DNA of 54,262 nt, from assembly GCA_049325415.1 (NCBI GenBank), contig JBMOLL010000085.1, positions 1 to 54,262 of the forward strand. The letters are read 5' to 3'. The DNA is from JBMOLL01 sp049325415 (GTDB lineage Bacteria; Bacteroidota; Bacteroidia; Bacteroidales; GCA-2748055). Position 1 is the first letter of the stretch; every line of letters starts with the position of its first letter. Shown here piece after piece: positions 25,099 through 34,850 of the stretch. The notes beneath the pieces were generated by a model. The model did not search any database. It saw nothing but the letters and a program-made list of their open reading frames with translations, and was not told where the DNA came from. Both the position numbers and the translations under genes were made by a program.

Positions 25099-25653
25099 TC
25101 AGGGACGATCAGGACCGCTTGCCTCCGGGGGGGCAATCTGACCTTTGAAGGTCTGGGCAAACTCCGTGATGGTTTTTTTCGCATAGATGCCTTCCTTAAA
25201 AAAAACAAGGTAGACTTCAAGCTGTGGCGGTGTTTTATAACCCGGTACCACCTCGATCACCTGCAGGCCGGAATTCATGTAAACTATGGAAGGATAACTT
25301 AGACGACCCTTTAAGAGAATGGCTGCCAGTTCATTATACCCACGGCTTCCGTTGGCGACATATTTATAGGTTCTGCCTTCCAGGATAATGTCATTCTTCT
25401 GCTCCGCGTTGAGTTTAACCGGATAATAGTTCCGGTTAATATAGCTGGCGATTACGGGATGACTGAAAGTATTGGCATCCATACGCTTGCACCATCCACA
25501 CCAGTCGGTATACACATCAATAATAAAGATCCGGGGTTCTTTTTTATTCAGTTCAACGGCTTCATTGATTGTGTACCACTTAATGCTTTCCTGTGCTGAA
25601 ACCAGCCCGGCCATGCCCATAATCAGGAAGGAAAATATGATTAAACGCTTCAT
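25099..25653 (-). CDS. Periplasmic thioredoxin-like protein
   Basis: A 184-residue exported protein with signal peptide MKRLIIFSFLIMGMAGLVSAQ and active-site DWCGWCKRM (C52/C55). The preceding FIIDVYTDW is the thioredoxin core strand, and YPSIVYMN holds the cis-Pro. The N-terminal sequence WYTINEAVELNKKEP is typical of DUF255/thioredoxin_7-type proteins of Bacteroidota. It probably reduces or isomerises disulfides in the periplasm; partners are not indicated. It ends 11 bp from the convergent predicted barrel gene. Confidence 0.85.
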   Translation of the reverse strand: MKRLIIFSFLIMGMAGLVSAQESIKWYTINEAVELNKKEPRIFIIDVYTDWCGWCKRMDANTFSHPVIASYINRNYYPVKLNAEQKNDIILEGRTYKYVANGSRGYNELAAILLKGRLSYPSIVYMNSGLQVIEVVPGYKTPPQLEVYLVFFKEGIYAKKTITEFAQTFKGQIAPPEASGPDRP

Positions 25654-25903
25654 CTTAAATGTTTTAAAGTTTGCTGCCGACCATCATTCGGTCAGTCAAA
25701 TATCAACTTATCTGCATATGTTTGCAAATATAAGGAAATTGACCTGAAATCAGGCATGAAAGTTGCATACGATACAGCCTGATCAAAGGTGAGAAAATGC
25801 ACGGAAAGTTTTATTTCAACGCCGGTTTCATTATGTTTTATAAAAGAGACGGCGGCTCGATATTTTTTCTACTTTTAAAGTTTCAATTTTCAAAAAGAAC
25901 TAT

Positions 25904-27424
25904 ATGGAAAAGATAAAGCAAACGCTCAGGGATTCCAAGACTGCCCGTTGGGCAGCTCTGGCAATCGTCGCATTTACCATGCTCACCGGCTATCTCTTTA
26001 CGGAGATTATCTCACCCTTAAAACCTCTGCTTGAATCTGAACTTGGATGGACAAGTTCCGATTTTGGATGGGTGACCGGCGCATACGGCTGGTTCAACGT
26101 ATTCCTCGGAATGCTCATCATTGCAGGGATTATCCTGGACAGGATCGGGATCCGTTTTTCAGCCATTACCTCAGCCTTAATCATGGTGATTGGTGCGGGG
26201 ATCAAGTTTTATTCGATCAGGTATCTTTCGGGCGACCAGACCGTGCATTTCATCTTTGCCGATTTCAAGGTACAGGTGCTCGGTGCAGCCCTGGGTTATG
26301 CTTTGTTCGGCGTGGGTGTGGAGTTTGCAGGGATCACGGTTTCAAGGGTTATTGTAAAATGGTTTAAAGGCAAAGAAATGGCTCTCGCTATGGGGCTCGA
26401 AATGGCCTGTGCACGTCTTGGCACCTTTGCTGCAATGGCTTTTGCACCCTTCTTTGCACGTCATTTCTCCATTTCCACTGCCGTGCTCATTGCCGGCCTT
26501 CTTCTGGTTATCGGCCTGATCACCTTCATTGTCTATTATGCAATGGACGTTAAGCTGGATAAGGAACAGGAAGGAAATGAACCCGATTTCAGTGAGGAAA
26601 AATTCAGGCTGAGAGATATCGGAGTGATCTTCTCCAGCTCGGGTTTCTGGCTGATCGCTTTACTTTGCGTACTTTTCTATTCGGCTGTATTCCCCTTCTA
26701 CAAATACGGCACCGACCTGATGTTTAATAAATACGGCGTGTCGATGGACTTTGCCAGCTACATTCCGAGTATCCTTCCGTTCGGAACCCTTTTCCTGACA
26801 CCATTCTTCGGAAACCTGTACGACCGTAAAGGAAAAGGAGCCTCGATCATGATTCTCGGCGCCATCCTGCTGATCATTGTCCATACCGTGCTTTTTATCC
26901 CCGGACTTACCAGCAAGTTTGTGGCAATAGTAGCTGTAATTACCCTCGGCATCGGTTTCTCGCTGGTTCCATCTGCCATGTGGCCTTCGGTACCCAAAAT
27001 TATCCGCGAGAACCTGCTCGGCACAGCCTATGCTCTGATTTTCTTCATCCAGAATATCGGTCTCATGGTGGTTCCCACCGTACTTGGCAAGGTCCTGGAT
27101 GCTACGAACCCCGAGGTAACTGAAAAGATCAATTATTATAAAGACCTTTTAAAAGCAGGAACACCTCCCCCGGAAACTACCCAGGTGATCGACACCATGG
27201 TTGCAGCCGGTAAACTTGAAAGTAATACACAGTTCACTTCTACGCAGATCTCCAATATCATTATCAAACTGCGTGAAGCCGAAGTGATCCCGATGTATAA
27301 CTATACCACTACCTGGACCATCTTTGTCGGCTTGAGCCTCGCTGCCCTCGTATTTGCCATCATGCTGAAGGCCAACGACAAGAAGAAAGGCTATGGCCTT
27401 GAACTTCCCAATATTAAAAAATAA
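25904..27424 (+). CDS. Major facilitator superfamily transporter
   Basis: A 506-residue carrier with about twelve transmembrane helices split by a charged loop (MDVKLDKEQEGNEPDFSEEKF). The MFS loop-2 signature is seen as GIILDRIGIRFS, and its second copy as GNLYDRKGKGAS. The second half contains a long polar insertion (about residues 400-455) before the last helix. The substrate is not clear; the family members I can recall are nitrate/nitrite- or oxalate/formate-like carriers. The upstream 250 bp is AT-rich with a near-match box TACTTTTA about 25 bp before the ATG. pepD follows after 42 bp, so peptide or amino-acid export is conceivable but not shown. Confidence 0.83.
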   Translation: MEKIKQTLRDSKTARWAALAIVAFTMLTGYLFTEIISPLKPLLESELGWTSSDFGWVTGAYGWFNVFLGMLIIAGIILDRIGIRFSAITSALIMVIGAGIKFYSIRYLSGDQTVHFIFADFKVQVLGAALGYALFGVGVEFAGITVSRVIVKWFKGKEMALAMGLEMACARLGTFAAMAFAPFFARHFSISTAVLIAGLLLVIGLITFIVYYAMDVKLDKEQEGNEPDFSEEKFRLRDIGVIFSSSGFWLIALLCVLFYSAVFPFYKYGTDLMFNKYGVSMDFASYIPSILPFGTLFLTPFFGNLYDRKGKGASIMILGAILLIIVHTVLFIPGLTSKFVAIVAVITLGIGFSLVPSAMWPSVPKIIRENLLGTAYALIFFIQNIGLMVVPTVLGKVLDATNPEVTEKINYYKDLLKAGTPPPETTQVIDTMVAAGKLESNTQFTSTQISNIIIKLREAEVIPMYNYTTTWTIFVGLSLAALVFAIMLKANDKKKGYGLELPNIKK

Positions 27425-27466
27425 GGAGGGTTTTCCACGGAAAACTGTCCGTAAAACCGATATGTT

Positions 27467-28924
27467 ATGAGTGATATCAAGAATTTAAAGCCGCAGGAGA
27501 TCTGGAAGAATTTCGATCTTCTGACGCAGATCCCCAGGCCCTCGAAAAAAGAAGCTGCCGTTATAGCTTTTGTAAAAAAATTCGGAGAGGACCTCGGACT
27601 GGAAACCATTGTTGACGAAACGGGCAATGTGATTATCCGCAAACCGGCCACTCCAGGTATGGAAAAACGCAAAGGTGTGGTCCTTCAGGGTCACCTCGAT
27701 ATGGTACCACAGAAGAACGGCGACAAGGTCTTTGATTTTGAGAAGGACCCGATCGAAGCCTATGTCGACGGCGAATGGGTTACCGCCAACGGAACCACCC
27801 TGGGTGCCGATAACGGGATCGGCGTTGCTGCCGCTATGGCTGTCCTGGAATCGAAAACACTGAAGCACGGGATGATCGAGGCTCTGTTCACGATTGATGA
27901 AGAAACCGGCATGACCGGTGCCTTCGGCCTGAAGCCCGGTCTGCTGAAAGGGGATATCCTGATGAACCTCGATTCGGAAGATGAAGGCGAACTCTATGTC
28001 GGTTGCGCCGGAGGAATCGATGTCAGTGCATACAAGGAGTATAAGGAGGAAAGTGCCCCTGCCGGAATGAAAGCCTACAAAGTAGTTGCCAAGGGTATGA
28101 AAGGCGGTCACTCAGGGATGGACATCATCCTTGGAAGAGCCAATGCCAACAAAGTCCTCTACCGTTTCCTGATGCAGGCAGAATCCGACTTCGGGATCCG
28201 CATTGCCGAAACAGCCGGCGGTGACCTTCGCAATGCCATCCCCAGGGAAGCCATGGCTACTCTGCTGGTTCCTGCCGAAAAAACAGCGGCTTTCGAAACC
28301 TTCGTAAAAGGATATGAAAAAATATACAGGAGTGAGTTCTCTGAAACTGAACCCGACCTTGTATTTTTCTGCGAAGCTGCCGCTATGCCTGCTAAAGTCA
28401 TGAACGCTGACGATCAGCGCAGGGTCATCAGGGCGGTTTTCGCCTGCCCGAATGGTGTTCAGAGGATGAGCAGTTCGGTATCCGGCCTGGTTGAGACCTC
28501 AAATAACCTGGCCGTGGTTAAGGTAAAGGATGGCAAATTCACCGCCTATAACCTTACCCGTAGCTCAGTGGATTCTGCAAAAGAAGCCACCGCATGGAAG
28601 ATCGCTGCCGTATTCCACCTTATTGACGCGAAAGTGGAACTCACGGGCGATTATCCCGGATGGAAACCCAACATGAATTCGCCGGTTCTGAAAACCATGC
28701 AGAATGTGTACGAAAAGAAATTCGGCAAGGTACCGGAAATAAAGGCTATTCACGCCGGGCTAGAGTGCGGTCTTCTTGGCGGGGTCTACCCCAACCTGGA
28801 CATGATCTCCTTCGGCCCGACGATCCGGTTCCCCCACTCCCCGGATGAAAAAGTAAAAATAGATACGGTCATGAAATTCTGGGATTTCCTCGTTAGTACC
28901 CTGGAGAATGTCCCTGAGAAATAA
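27467..28924 (+). CDS. pepD: Aminoacyl-histidine dipeptidase (M20C)
   Basis: A 485-residue cytosolic zinc dipeptidase that cleaves Xaa-His and other dipeptides. The two-zinc site is complete: H76 and D78 (QGHLDMV), bridging D115 (GADNGIG), E145/E146 (IDEETGMTG), D169 (NLDSEDEGE) and H457 (FPHSPDEKV). The insertion (lid) domain between them includes GMKGGHSG. It lies 42 bp after the MFS transporter on the same strand, which suggests one transcript ending at the strong terminator just downstream. Confidence 0.95.
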   Translation: MSDIKNLKPQEIWKNFDLLTQIPRPSKKEAAVIAFVKKFGEDLGLETIVDETGNVIIRKPATPGMEKRKGVVLQGHLDMVPQKNGDKVFDFEKDPIEAYVDGEWVTANGTTLGADNGIGVAAAMAVLESKTLKHGMIEALFTIDEETGMTGAFGLKPGLLKGDILMNLDSEDEGELYVGCAGGIDVSAYKEYKEESAPAGMKAYKVVAKGMKGGHSGMDIILGRANANKVLYRFLMQAESDFGIRIAETAGGDLRNAIPREAMATLLVPAEKTAAFETFVKGYEKIYRSEFSETEPDLVFFCEAAAMPAKVMNADDQRRVIRAVFACPNGVQRMSSSVSGLVETSNNLAVVKVKDGKFTAYNLTRSSVDSAKEATAWKIAAVFHLIDAKVELTGDYPGWKPNMNSPVLKTMQNVYEKKFGKVPEIKAIHAGLECGLLGGVYPNLDMISFGPTIRFPHSPDEKVKIDTVMKFWDFLVSTLENVPEK

Positions 28925-28944
28925 ATAAAGACCATTTGACTCAG

Positions 28945-28980
28945 AAAAACCCGGCTGAAAAATTCAACCGGGTTTTTTCT
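28945..28980 (+). terminator. Rho-independent terminator after pepD
   Basis: ACCCGG (28949-28954) pairs with CCGGGT (28968-28973), extended by TGAA/TTCA inside, and is followed by TTTTTT. The A-run in front makes it possibly bidirectional. Confidence 0.85.
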
Positions 28981-29365
28981 TTCCCTTTTTCTGACTTTTA
29001 TCACACCAACAATGCAACTAATCATAATTATTTAAACTCATATGAACAGCAAGCGTATAAAATGGCAATTGTGTATGGTTTTACAGCTTCCTGCCAGAAA
29101 TGGAACGGAGAGATATTGACAGGCAGACAGATAGCTGATGTGAAATAATATATTATCTTGACGAATATTTGAAATTCAGGTGTTTGCACTCTGTCGGGCA
29201 CGTTGATTTTATGACGAGAGTCTTGAACCGGGGAAATACTGATGGCGTTATTTGAGGAGAGTTAAAACATACTATTCAGCCAGCTGATCAAAAAAGCTGG
29301 TTAAAAAGCATTGACTACTTGAAATGAATAACATTTTTTATGACCTTTGAATAAATGGTGAAATC
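28981..29365. other. 385-bp AT-rich gap, nothing recognised
   Basis: The stretch after the pepD terminator has only short open frames with no family resemblance, including a 70-codon one beginning inside the terminator. It must hold the promoter for the gene at 29366, but I find no perfect TAnnTTTG box. It may include a decayed small gene. Confidence 0.5.
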
Positions 29366-29866
29366 ATGAAAAAGATTGCAGTTGCACTGATACTGGCATT
29401 CTCTGTAATGGCAGTTACCGAAGCCCAGATCACCCTTGCCCCGACGGTTATTGCATCGGCCGGCGGCTACAGTGAAGCAGGAAACATCAGCCTCTCCTGG
29501 ACCCTCGGAGAGTTAGCCGTTACCACTCTGAACAGTGGCGATCTCATTCTTACGCAGGGTTTCCAGCAACCCTATTCCATTGGCACGGGGATCAGTCCAT
29601 GGCTTACCGACTGGAGCATCATTGCCTATCCGAACCCCGTTGAAAAAGAACTGAGGCTGCGTTTCGACATCGAGGAACCGACCGATTTCTGGATCGAGAT
29701 CCAGGATGTAGCCGGACGGATCATGAGCCAGCAGCAATATAAACACATCATTCCCGGACAGGTTCTTCCTGTCGACATGCAGTACTTTACCCATGGAATT
29801 TACTTCTTCAAGGTCTTCACTCCCGACAGATCACAGGTCAGAGTGCTGAGTATAAGAAAGATGTAA
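29366..29866 (+). CDS. Small secreted protein with type IX sorting domain
   Basis: A 166-residue protein with signal peptide MKKIAVALILAFSVMAVTEAQ. A short N-terminal beta-region follows (SAGGYSEAGNISLSWTLGELAV...ILTQGFQQP), a sequence type common in Bacteroidota. A C-terminal sorting domain covers about residues 85-166. Its hallmarks are YPNPVEKELRLRF, IQDVAGRIM, GIYFFKVF and the closing KM. Such domains direct export through the type IX system and anchoring to the surface. There is no catalytic domain, so it may be a structural or adhesin subunit. The next gene, 110 bp downstream, is another surface protein. Confidence 0.85.
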   Translation: MKKIAVALILAFSVMAVTEAQITLAPTVIASAGGYSEAGNISLSWTLGELAVTTLNSGDLILTQGFQQPYSIGTGISPWLTDWSIIAYPNPVEKELRLRFDIEEPTDFWIEIQDVAGRIMSQQQYKHIIPGQVLPVDMQYFTHGIYFFKVFTPDRSQVRVLSIRKM

Positions 29867-29976
29867 TTCACCAAATCCCTGACCGTTCCTTCTTTCTATT
29901 ACGGAGGAACCATTTCGACAATTCAAGAGGGCCCGGACGAGGGTCCCTGCAGAATTCATTAAGAAAATATTTCACC

Positions 29977-31896
29977 ATGAAAGTAATAAATCTGTTGACG
30001 TTAAGCGTCTGCCTGCTTTTCACATCTTCCGTGTTATGGGCACAGTCGCAGACCAGCTATGGCATTTCATACCAGGCAGTGGCCCGGGATGCCGAAGGCA
30101 AAGCGTTGGAAAACCAGGAACTCACAGTTAAACTCGATCTTACTCACCCCACTTCAGAAGTCCTGTTGTGGGAAGAAACTCATACTGTAAGGACAAACGA
30201 ACTGGGCCTTTTCACCCTTACCCTCGGCAATGATCAGGGTAAAAGGACCGGAGGTGCAGTCGATAATTTCATTAAAATGCCCTGGAGCGAGGGACCCTTA
30301 AACCTGGAAGTATTTATCGACGACGGCACCGGTAGCCAGTCCATGGGAGTTTCTCCGGTTGAAGCTGTCCCGGTGGCATTGTACGGCAGGGATGAGGATG
30401 CCGATAAAACAAATGAACTACAGGGTCTGCAGCTCAGCAACGGAATGCTGGCACTTACCTCAAACCCCGCTGTGAACTCGGTTAACCTGGGCAACTACCT
30501 GATCAGTGAAGTGGGTTGGCAGCGTGAAGCCGATACCATTTATTTCATGGAAGGAAACGTGGGTGTCGGAACCGTATCACCGGGCAGTCTGCTGGAGGTA
30601 AAAAGCAAGATCCCGGGCGATGAGCCAATCTTCCAGGTAAAGAACGACCAGGGTTTACCGGTCTTCGCCGTATACAATGAAGGTGTCGAAATCACCATTC
30701 CCGAAACAACGGCCAAAGGTACTAAAAGCGGATTTGCCGTGGGAGGTTACAATTCCGGCACAAAGCTTCTTCCCACTGGAGAGTACTTTTTCCAGATTAA
30801 ACCCGAAGGTGCCAATATCAATTTCCTGACCGATGAAAACGCCAAGGGGCTGAAAAGCGGTTTTGCCGTTGGCGGCTATAACTCGGGCGGAAAAACCGAT
30901 CCCTCCTCCTACATATATATGGATCCCTATGCCGTACCCTATACGGTTGGACAGGTTATCCCGATTTTTGAAACCACCACCCCGAAAGGAAACTGTTACG
31001 TCGGGACAATGGCCGGTCAGCTTCGCAGGGGACAGTTTAACACCTCGGTGGGTTACCAGTCGGGCTACAGCCTGAGCGCAGGATTCAGCGCAGGTATTCC
31101 TTTTACTTTTTATGCAGCGAAATACAACACCAACCTGGGGGCCTTCTCGGGCTATTCGAACGTGAGCGGCGATTATAACGTGAACCTCGGCTACCAGGCG
31201 GGTTATACCAATACCTATTCAAACAACGTCTTTATCGGCTACCGGGCCGGTTATTCCAATATCGGGTCGGGCAACGTGTTTATCGGAGCCAATGCGGGCT
31301 ACGAAGAAACCGGGTCCAATAAACTTTACATAGCCAACACCAATACAACCACTCCCTTACTTTATGGTGATTTTTCAGCTGCTACCCTCCGTTTAAACGG
31401 AAACATCGGCATTAATGTAAGTGGTGTAGCCGGGTATGGGTTGAGAATTATTGTTCCCTCCGGCCAGACAGAAACCTATGCATTAAGGGTTTATGGAAAT
31501 ATTTCAGCAACCGGGTCGATCTATGCAAGTGCTTTTGTGCCGGCGAAAGGTGTCGAAATGCTTGATGATCCCTTAACAAAGTTAACGCTCTTAAACGGAG
31601 TAACTTACGAAGACATTGATCCTCTTGCGAAAGAATCCGGAAACAGCCGGAAAATAGGATTGGTTGCCGAGGAAGTGCAAAATGTTTATCCTGAACTTGT
31701 CAGAAAAGACGAAGAAGGCACTCTTTCCGTTAATTATATCGGATTGATCCCTGTTTTGATCGAAGCCGTTAAAACTCAACAATCTGAAATAGATTTGCTT
31801 AAAGAGATAAATACCTCTTTGAACGAAGACAACCAGGCCCTTCGGAATGAACTCGACGAGATCCGGGCCATGCTGAACGAACTGCTGCAAAAGTAA
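29977..31896 (+). CDS. Surface protein with tail-fibre/S74-type C-terminal chaperone domain
   Basis: A 639-residue protein with signal peptide MKVINLLTLSVCLLFTSSVLWAQ. The N-terminal domain (YGISYQAVARDAEGKALENQELTVKLDL...) is the Bacteroidota module often put before fibre repeats. KG(T/L)KSGFAVGGYNSG occurs twice, near residues 250 and 292. Then come YadA-head-like repeats such as NVFIGYRAGYSN and NVFIGANAGYEE (about 385-450). The C-terminal 115 residues match the S74 intramolecular chaperone (LLNGVTYEDID, IGLVAEEVQNVYPELV, VNYIGLIPVLIEAVKTQQ) plus a coiled coil. The usual Ser-Asp-x-Arg-x-Lys start of that domain, needed for self-cleavage, is absent. It probably forms trimers on the cell surface. 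Confidence 0.85.
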   Translation: MKVINLLTLSVCLLFTSSVLWAQSQTSYGISYQAVARDAEGKALENQELTVKLDLTHPTSEVLLWEETHTVRTNELGLFTLTLGNDQGKRTGGAVDNFIKMPWSEGPLNLEVFIDDGTGSQSMGVSPVEAVPVALYGRDEDADKTNELQGLQLSNGMLALTSNPAVNSVNLGNYLISEVGWQREADTIYFMEGNVGVGTVSPGSLLEVKSKIPGDEPIFQVKNDQGLPVFAVYNEGVEITIPETTAKGTKSGFAVGGYNSGTKLLPTGEYFFQIKPEGANINFLTDENAKGLKSGFAVGGYNSGGKTDPSSYIYMDPYAVPYTVGQVIPIFETTTPKGNCYVGTMAGQLRRGQFNTSVGYQSGYSLSAGFSAGIPFTFYAAKYNTNLGAFSGYSNVSGDYNVNLGYQAGYTNTYSNNVFIGYRAGYSNIGSGNVFIGANAGYEETGSNKLYIANTNTTTPLLYGDFSAATLRLNGNIGINVSGVAGYGLRIIVPSGQTETYALRVYGNISATGSIYASAFVPAKGVEMLDDPLTKLTLLNGVTYEDIDPLAKESGNSRKIGLVAEEVQNVYPELVRKDEEGTLSVNYIGLIPVLIEAVKTQQSEIDLLKEINTSLNEDNQALRNELDEIRAMLNELLQK

Positions 31897-31907
31897 GGGG
31901 AAAACAG

Positions 31908-31953
31908 TATCCCTGCCGGGCTGTCAAAAGATATCCCGGCAGGGATATTTTAT
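31908..31953. terminator. Strong bidirectional terminator between convergent genes
   Basis: A perfect 13-bp stem, TATCCCTGCCGGG (31908-31920) with CCCGGCAGGGATA (31935-31947), has a 14-nt loop. It is followed by TTTTATTTT on the plus strand and by a weaker T-run on the minus strand. Confidence 0.85.
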
Positions 31954-33071
31954 TTTACAGGGATGCTCACCAGTTTACCATACTGTTCGACCGGCATCCT
32001 GGCTTTAAGCAGTTCGGTATCGCCCAGCCTGATCACCAGGCCAGTCATCTCCGGGATCCGGTAATACAGCAGGTTGAAATTTCCTTCTTCCTTTCCACGG
32101 CTTTCCTCCGTACTTTCATCGTCCGGCAGTTCAGCTTCCCGGATCACCCGCGTATCCTGTGAAGGGTGCGTTTCCACCAGCAGGGATTTTCCTTCTCCCA
32201 CCGTCCCATCAAGCCATCCGGAGGCATCAGAAAAATTGCCGAGAAGTAAACTTTCACCCTCCGGTTTTCCTTCCGGAATGAACCAGAATTCCCTGGAATA
32301 ATACTGCTTCGATGTTTTTCCGACAAACAGGGAAAGATATTCGGCTTCCGTTTCATCAAGTTTCCGGATGGCTTCTGTCATGGCCACGCCTTCCGGAAAG
32401 ACCTCATACTGTCCGGAGATCAGTTTAAAACGCCGTTTCCTGAGCTTGGTGATAAACGCTGCAGCCTCTTCTGCTTTCTTTTCAAGGGTTTTCTGTTCAA
32501 TCTGGGTCCTGAGCAAAGGGACCCTCATATAGCCCGAATCGGTCACGATGGTTTTATACATCGTTTCTTCCTTTTCCAGAATATTGTGCTTGATGGTAAG
32601 ATCAGTAAAGGCAGGCATATGCAGCCCGTTTTCCTCGGGAGAAACAAAGGCTCCCGTTGAAGCTTTATTTCCGTCCATGATGAGTCCTTCGGAGGAGAGG
32701 GTCAGCAGACCGGCAGGATCAAAGGAACCGCTGAAGACATTAACGGCAAAAAGGAAGGAAGGATCTGTTTCCCGCATGGGAAGCAGTTCCACATCGGAGA
32801 TGGAATACTGCTCCGACGGGCTCATGCCCACTCCTGTAATACCCAGGTATTTTTCCGCATAGTCGCGATACGGACCAGGTATAAAGCTTTCCCTGTAATA
32901 CTCCACACTGATCCTGAAAACAGTCCGGGGCAGCGCGTAATAGATCCTGCTGCTCACCTCCTCATCCGGAAGTGCGTCGGCCCGTGTAACCTGCAGCCGG
33001 TCGGACGGCTTGCAGCCGGCCAGCAGACTTAACACGCTGATTGTAAGAATAAACGTGGATATATTTTTCAT
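31950..33071 (-). CDS. DUF4831 lipoprotein
   Basis: A 373-residue protein with lipoprotein signal MKNISTFILTISVLSLLAGC when the ATG at 33071 is used. The segment LPRTVFRISVEYYRESFIPGPYRDYAEKYLGI is characteristic of DUF4831, a Bacteroidota family of unknown function. The middle has a Lys/Glu-rich helix (about residues 185-230) and the end is beta-rich. An eight-codon-longer start is possible, but its N-terminus is less signal-like. The downstream end meets a strong terminator; the NAD(P)HX repair gene lies upstream, 44 bp away on the same strand. Confidence 0.8.
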   Translation of the reverse strand: MKNISTFILTISVLSLLAGCKPSDRLQVTRADALPDEEVSSRIYYALPRTVFRISVEYYRESFIPGPYRDYAEKYLGITGVGMSPSEQYSISDVELLPMRETDPSFLFAVNVFSGSFDPAGLLTLSSEGLIMDGNKASTGAFVSPEENGLHMPAFTDLTIKHNILEKEETMYKTIVTDSGYMRVPLLRTQIEQKTLEKKAEEAAAFITKLRKRRFKLISGQYEVFPEGVAMTEAIRKLDETEAEYLSLFVGKTSKQYYSREFWFIPEGKPEGESLLLGNFSDASGWLDGTVGEGKSLLVETHPSQDTRVIREAELPDDESTEESRGKEEGNFNLLYYRIPEMTGLVIRLGDTELLKARMPVEQYGKLVSIPVK

Positions 33072-33115
33072 CGTTATTGTTTTTCCGTTTTTCATACTTC
33101 TATAAGCAAAATTAC

Positions 33116-34678
33116 TTAATCTGAAATGCTGAGCACTCCTCCCCTGAAACCTTTTCTTTCCACTGGCTTTTCCATAATCTTTTTCCAGGCCTCGCCGATA
33201 AGCTCAGGCAGATCTCCGGCCAGCATCGAAAAGATCCCGTGTTTCTCTGCCGCCAGGTCCCCGGCCAGTCCGTGAAGAAAGGTTCCTGCCACTGCCGCAT
33301 CGGGAGGTGTCAGTCCCTGGGCAAGGAGAGCTACGATGATCCCGGTCAGAACATCACCTGTACCTCCCGTAGCCAGACCGGGATTGCCTGTAGTGGAGAT
33401 CAGGCAACGGCCATCCGGCAGTGCAATGCAGGTCCAGGCTCCTTTCAGTACAATAATAACGTTTGAAGCCACAGCAAATTTCATCGCAGCCTGCAAACGG
33501 TCATAACTGTTTCCCCGGAACCCGGTTAGTCGTTCAAACTCGCGGGGATGCGGGGTGAGTATGGTACCCGCGGGGAGCCCGTCGAGCCAGGTCTTGTTCT
33601 GTGCCAGTATATTCAGGGCATCCGCGTCCAGGACAAGGGGTACCTTCACTTCGCTGATCAGCTGGTATAATGCCCCGGCACTCTCCGCCGAGGTTCCCAG
33701 CCCGGGACCTGCTGCAATCGCAGAATAGGCATCCAGCGGTCCGAAACCGCTAAAGCATTCATCGTCCGCATCCACACTGACCAGCGCTTCCGGAACAGCT
33801 GTCTGAATGATTCCATAGCCCAGGCGGGGCACATGCAGGCTCACCAGACCGGCACCCGACCTGAGTGCAGCCCTGCCTGCCAGGATAGCTGCCCCCATCA
33901 TCCCGTACGAACCGGCAATTAAAAGGGCGTGTCCACAACTTCCTTTATGGGCAAAACGGTTCCTGCGGGGGAGCAGCGATCTTACCACCGCCCTTCCGGT
34001 GGTCTCATAGGGACTATCAAGTTGCCGGATAATCTCCCGGTGAAGGCCGATGTCGAGCACCTTCCATGACCCGACAAACCGTTCATTCTCAGGAAAAAAC
34101 ATGGATAGAAAGGGAAACTGGAAGGTCAGTGTATATTCGGCCTGAACGATATGATCGGGATCGGCAGCACTGTTGTCCTCTGTGGCAAGTCCGGAAGGAA
34201 TGTCTATGGAAATGATCGTTGCCCCGCTGCCGTTCAGAAAGCGAACCAACTTTGTTACCGGACCGCTCAGTGGACGGGTCAGACCCGAACCGAACAATCC
34301 GTCGATAACGACGGTTCCAGGTCCGACACCAGGGAATTCACCTTCCGGGTTCCAGGTATAGACCGGAACAAGTCCCTGCTCTTTTAGGCGTTCCAGATTT
34401 GTACGGCAGTCCTGACTGCGTTTCGCCTCTTCTCCTGCCAGCCAGCAGCTTACCCTGTACTTCCGCTCTGCAAGCATCCTGGCCATGGCAAGCGCATCTC
34501 CCCCGTTATTTCCGGTACCGGCAAGCACAACCAGCTCCCGGTCGGTGTGGAAATGCCGGATATACCAGCCGGTGAGCTGAGCTGCAGCCCTTTCCATGAG
34601 CGACACCGATTCAATTGGCTCATTGACTATGGTATAGGCATCAATTTCCCTGAGCTGAGCTGCGGTAAAAACCTTCAT
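33116..34678 (-). CDS. nnr: Bifunctional NAD(P)H-hydrate epimerase/dehydratase
   Basis: Repairs hydrated NADH and NADPH. The N-terminal YjeF_N domain (residues 1-210) interconverts the R and S forms of NAD(P)HX; it has GTGNNGGDAL at 54-63 and IDIPSGL near 160. The C-terminal ribokinase-like domain dehydrates S-NAD(P)HX using ADP or ATP, with HPREFERL, NxLAQNK-type and GGTGDVLTG (about 438-446) motifs. The 520-residue fused form is normal for bacteria. The ATG at 34678 gives the usual MKVFTAAQLREID start; the longer frame adds 15 residues. It is divergent from the peptide transporter gene. Confidence 0.93.
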   Translation of the reverse strand: MKVFTAAQLREIDAYTIVNEPIESVSLMERAAAQLTGWYIRHFHTDRELVVLAGTGNNGGDALAMARMLAERKYRVSCWLAGEEAKRSQDCRTNLERLKEQGLVPVYTWNPEGEFPGVGPGTVVIDGLFGSGLTRPLSGPVTKLVRFLNGSGATIISIDIPSGLATEDNSAADPDHIVQAEYTLTFQFPFLSMFFPENERFVGSWKVLDIGLHREIIRQLDSPYETTGRAVVRSLLPRRNRFAHKGSCGHALLIAGSYGMMGAAILAGRAALRSGAGLVSLHVPRLGYGIIQTAVPEALVSVDADDECFSGFGPLDAYSAIAAGPGLGTSAESAGALYQLISEVKVPLVLDADALNILAQNKTWLDGLPAGTILTPHPREFERLTGFRGNSYDRLQAAMKFAVASNVIIVLKGAWTCIALPDGRCLISTTGNPGLATGGTGDVLTGIIVALLAQGLTPPDAAVAGTFLHGLAGDLAAEKHGIFSMLAGDLPELIGEAWKKIMEKPVERKGFRGGVLSISD

Positions 34679-34850
34679 GGCGGAGCGTTTAAACAAAGAT
34701 AGTAAATTAGCCCTGTCCCGCAATGGTGACTTAAAGCGGAAAGCGACGCCAGTGTCAGGGATGAGCGCATTTCCGGGTTTGCTCTACCCTGTTCGCCCGA
34801 TTCATGCTCTTGAGCTGATTTTTGCCTCTTTTAAGCTTGAAAAAGATTTC

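Noticed and set aside
28936..29148. 70-codon plus-strand frame after pepD
   Set aside because: It begins inside the pepD terminator, has no promoter or family pattern, and ends in AT-rich non-coding sequence.
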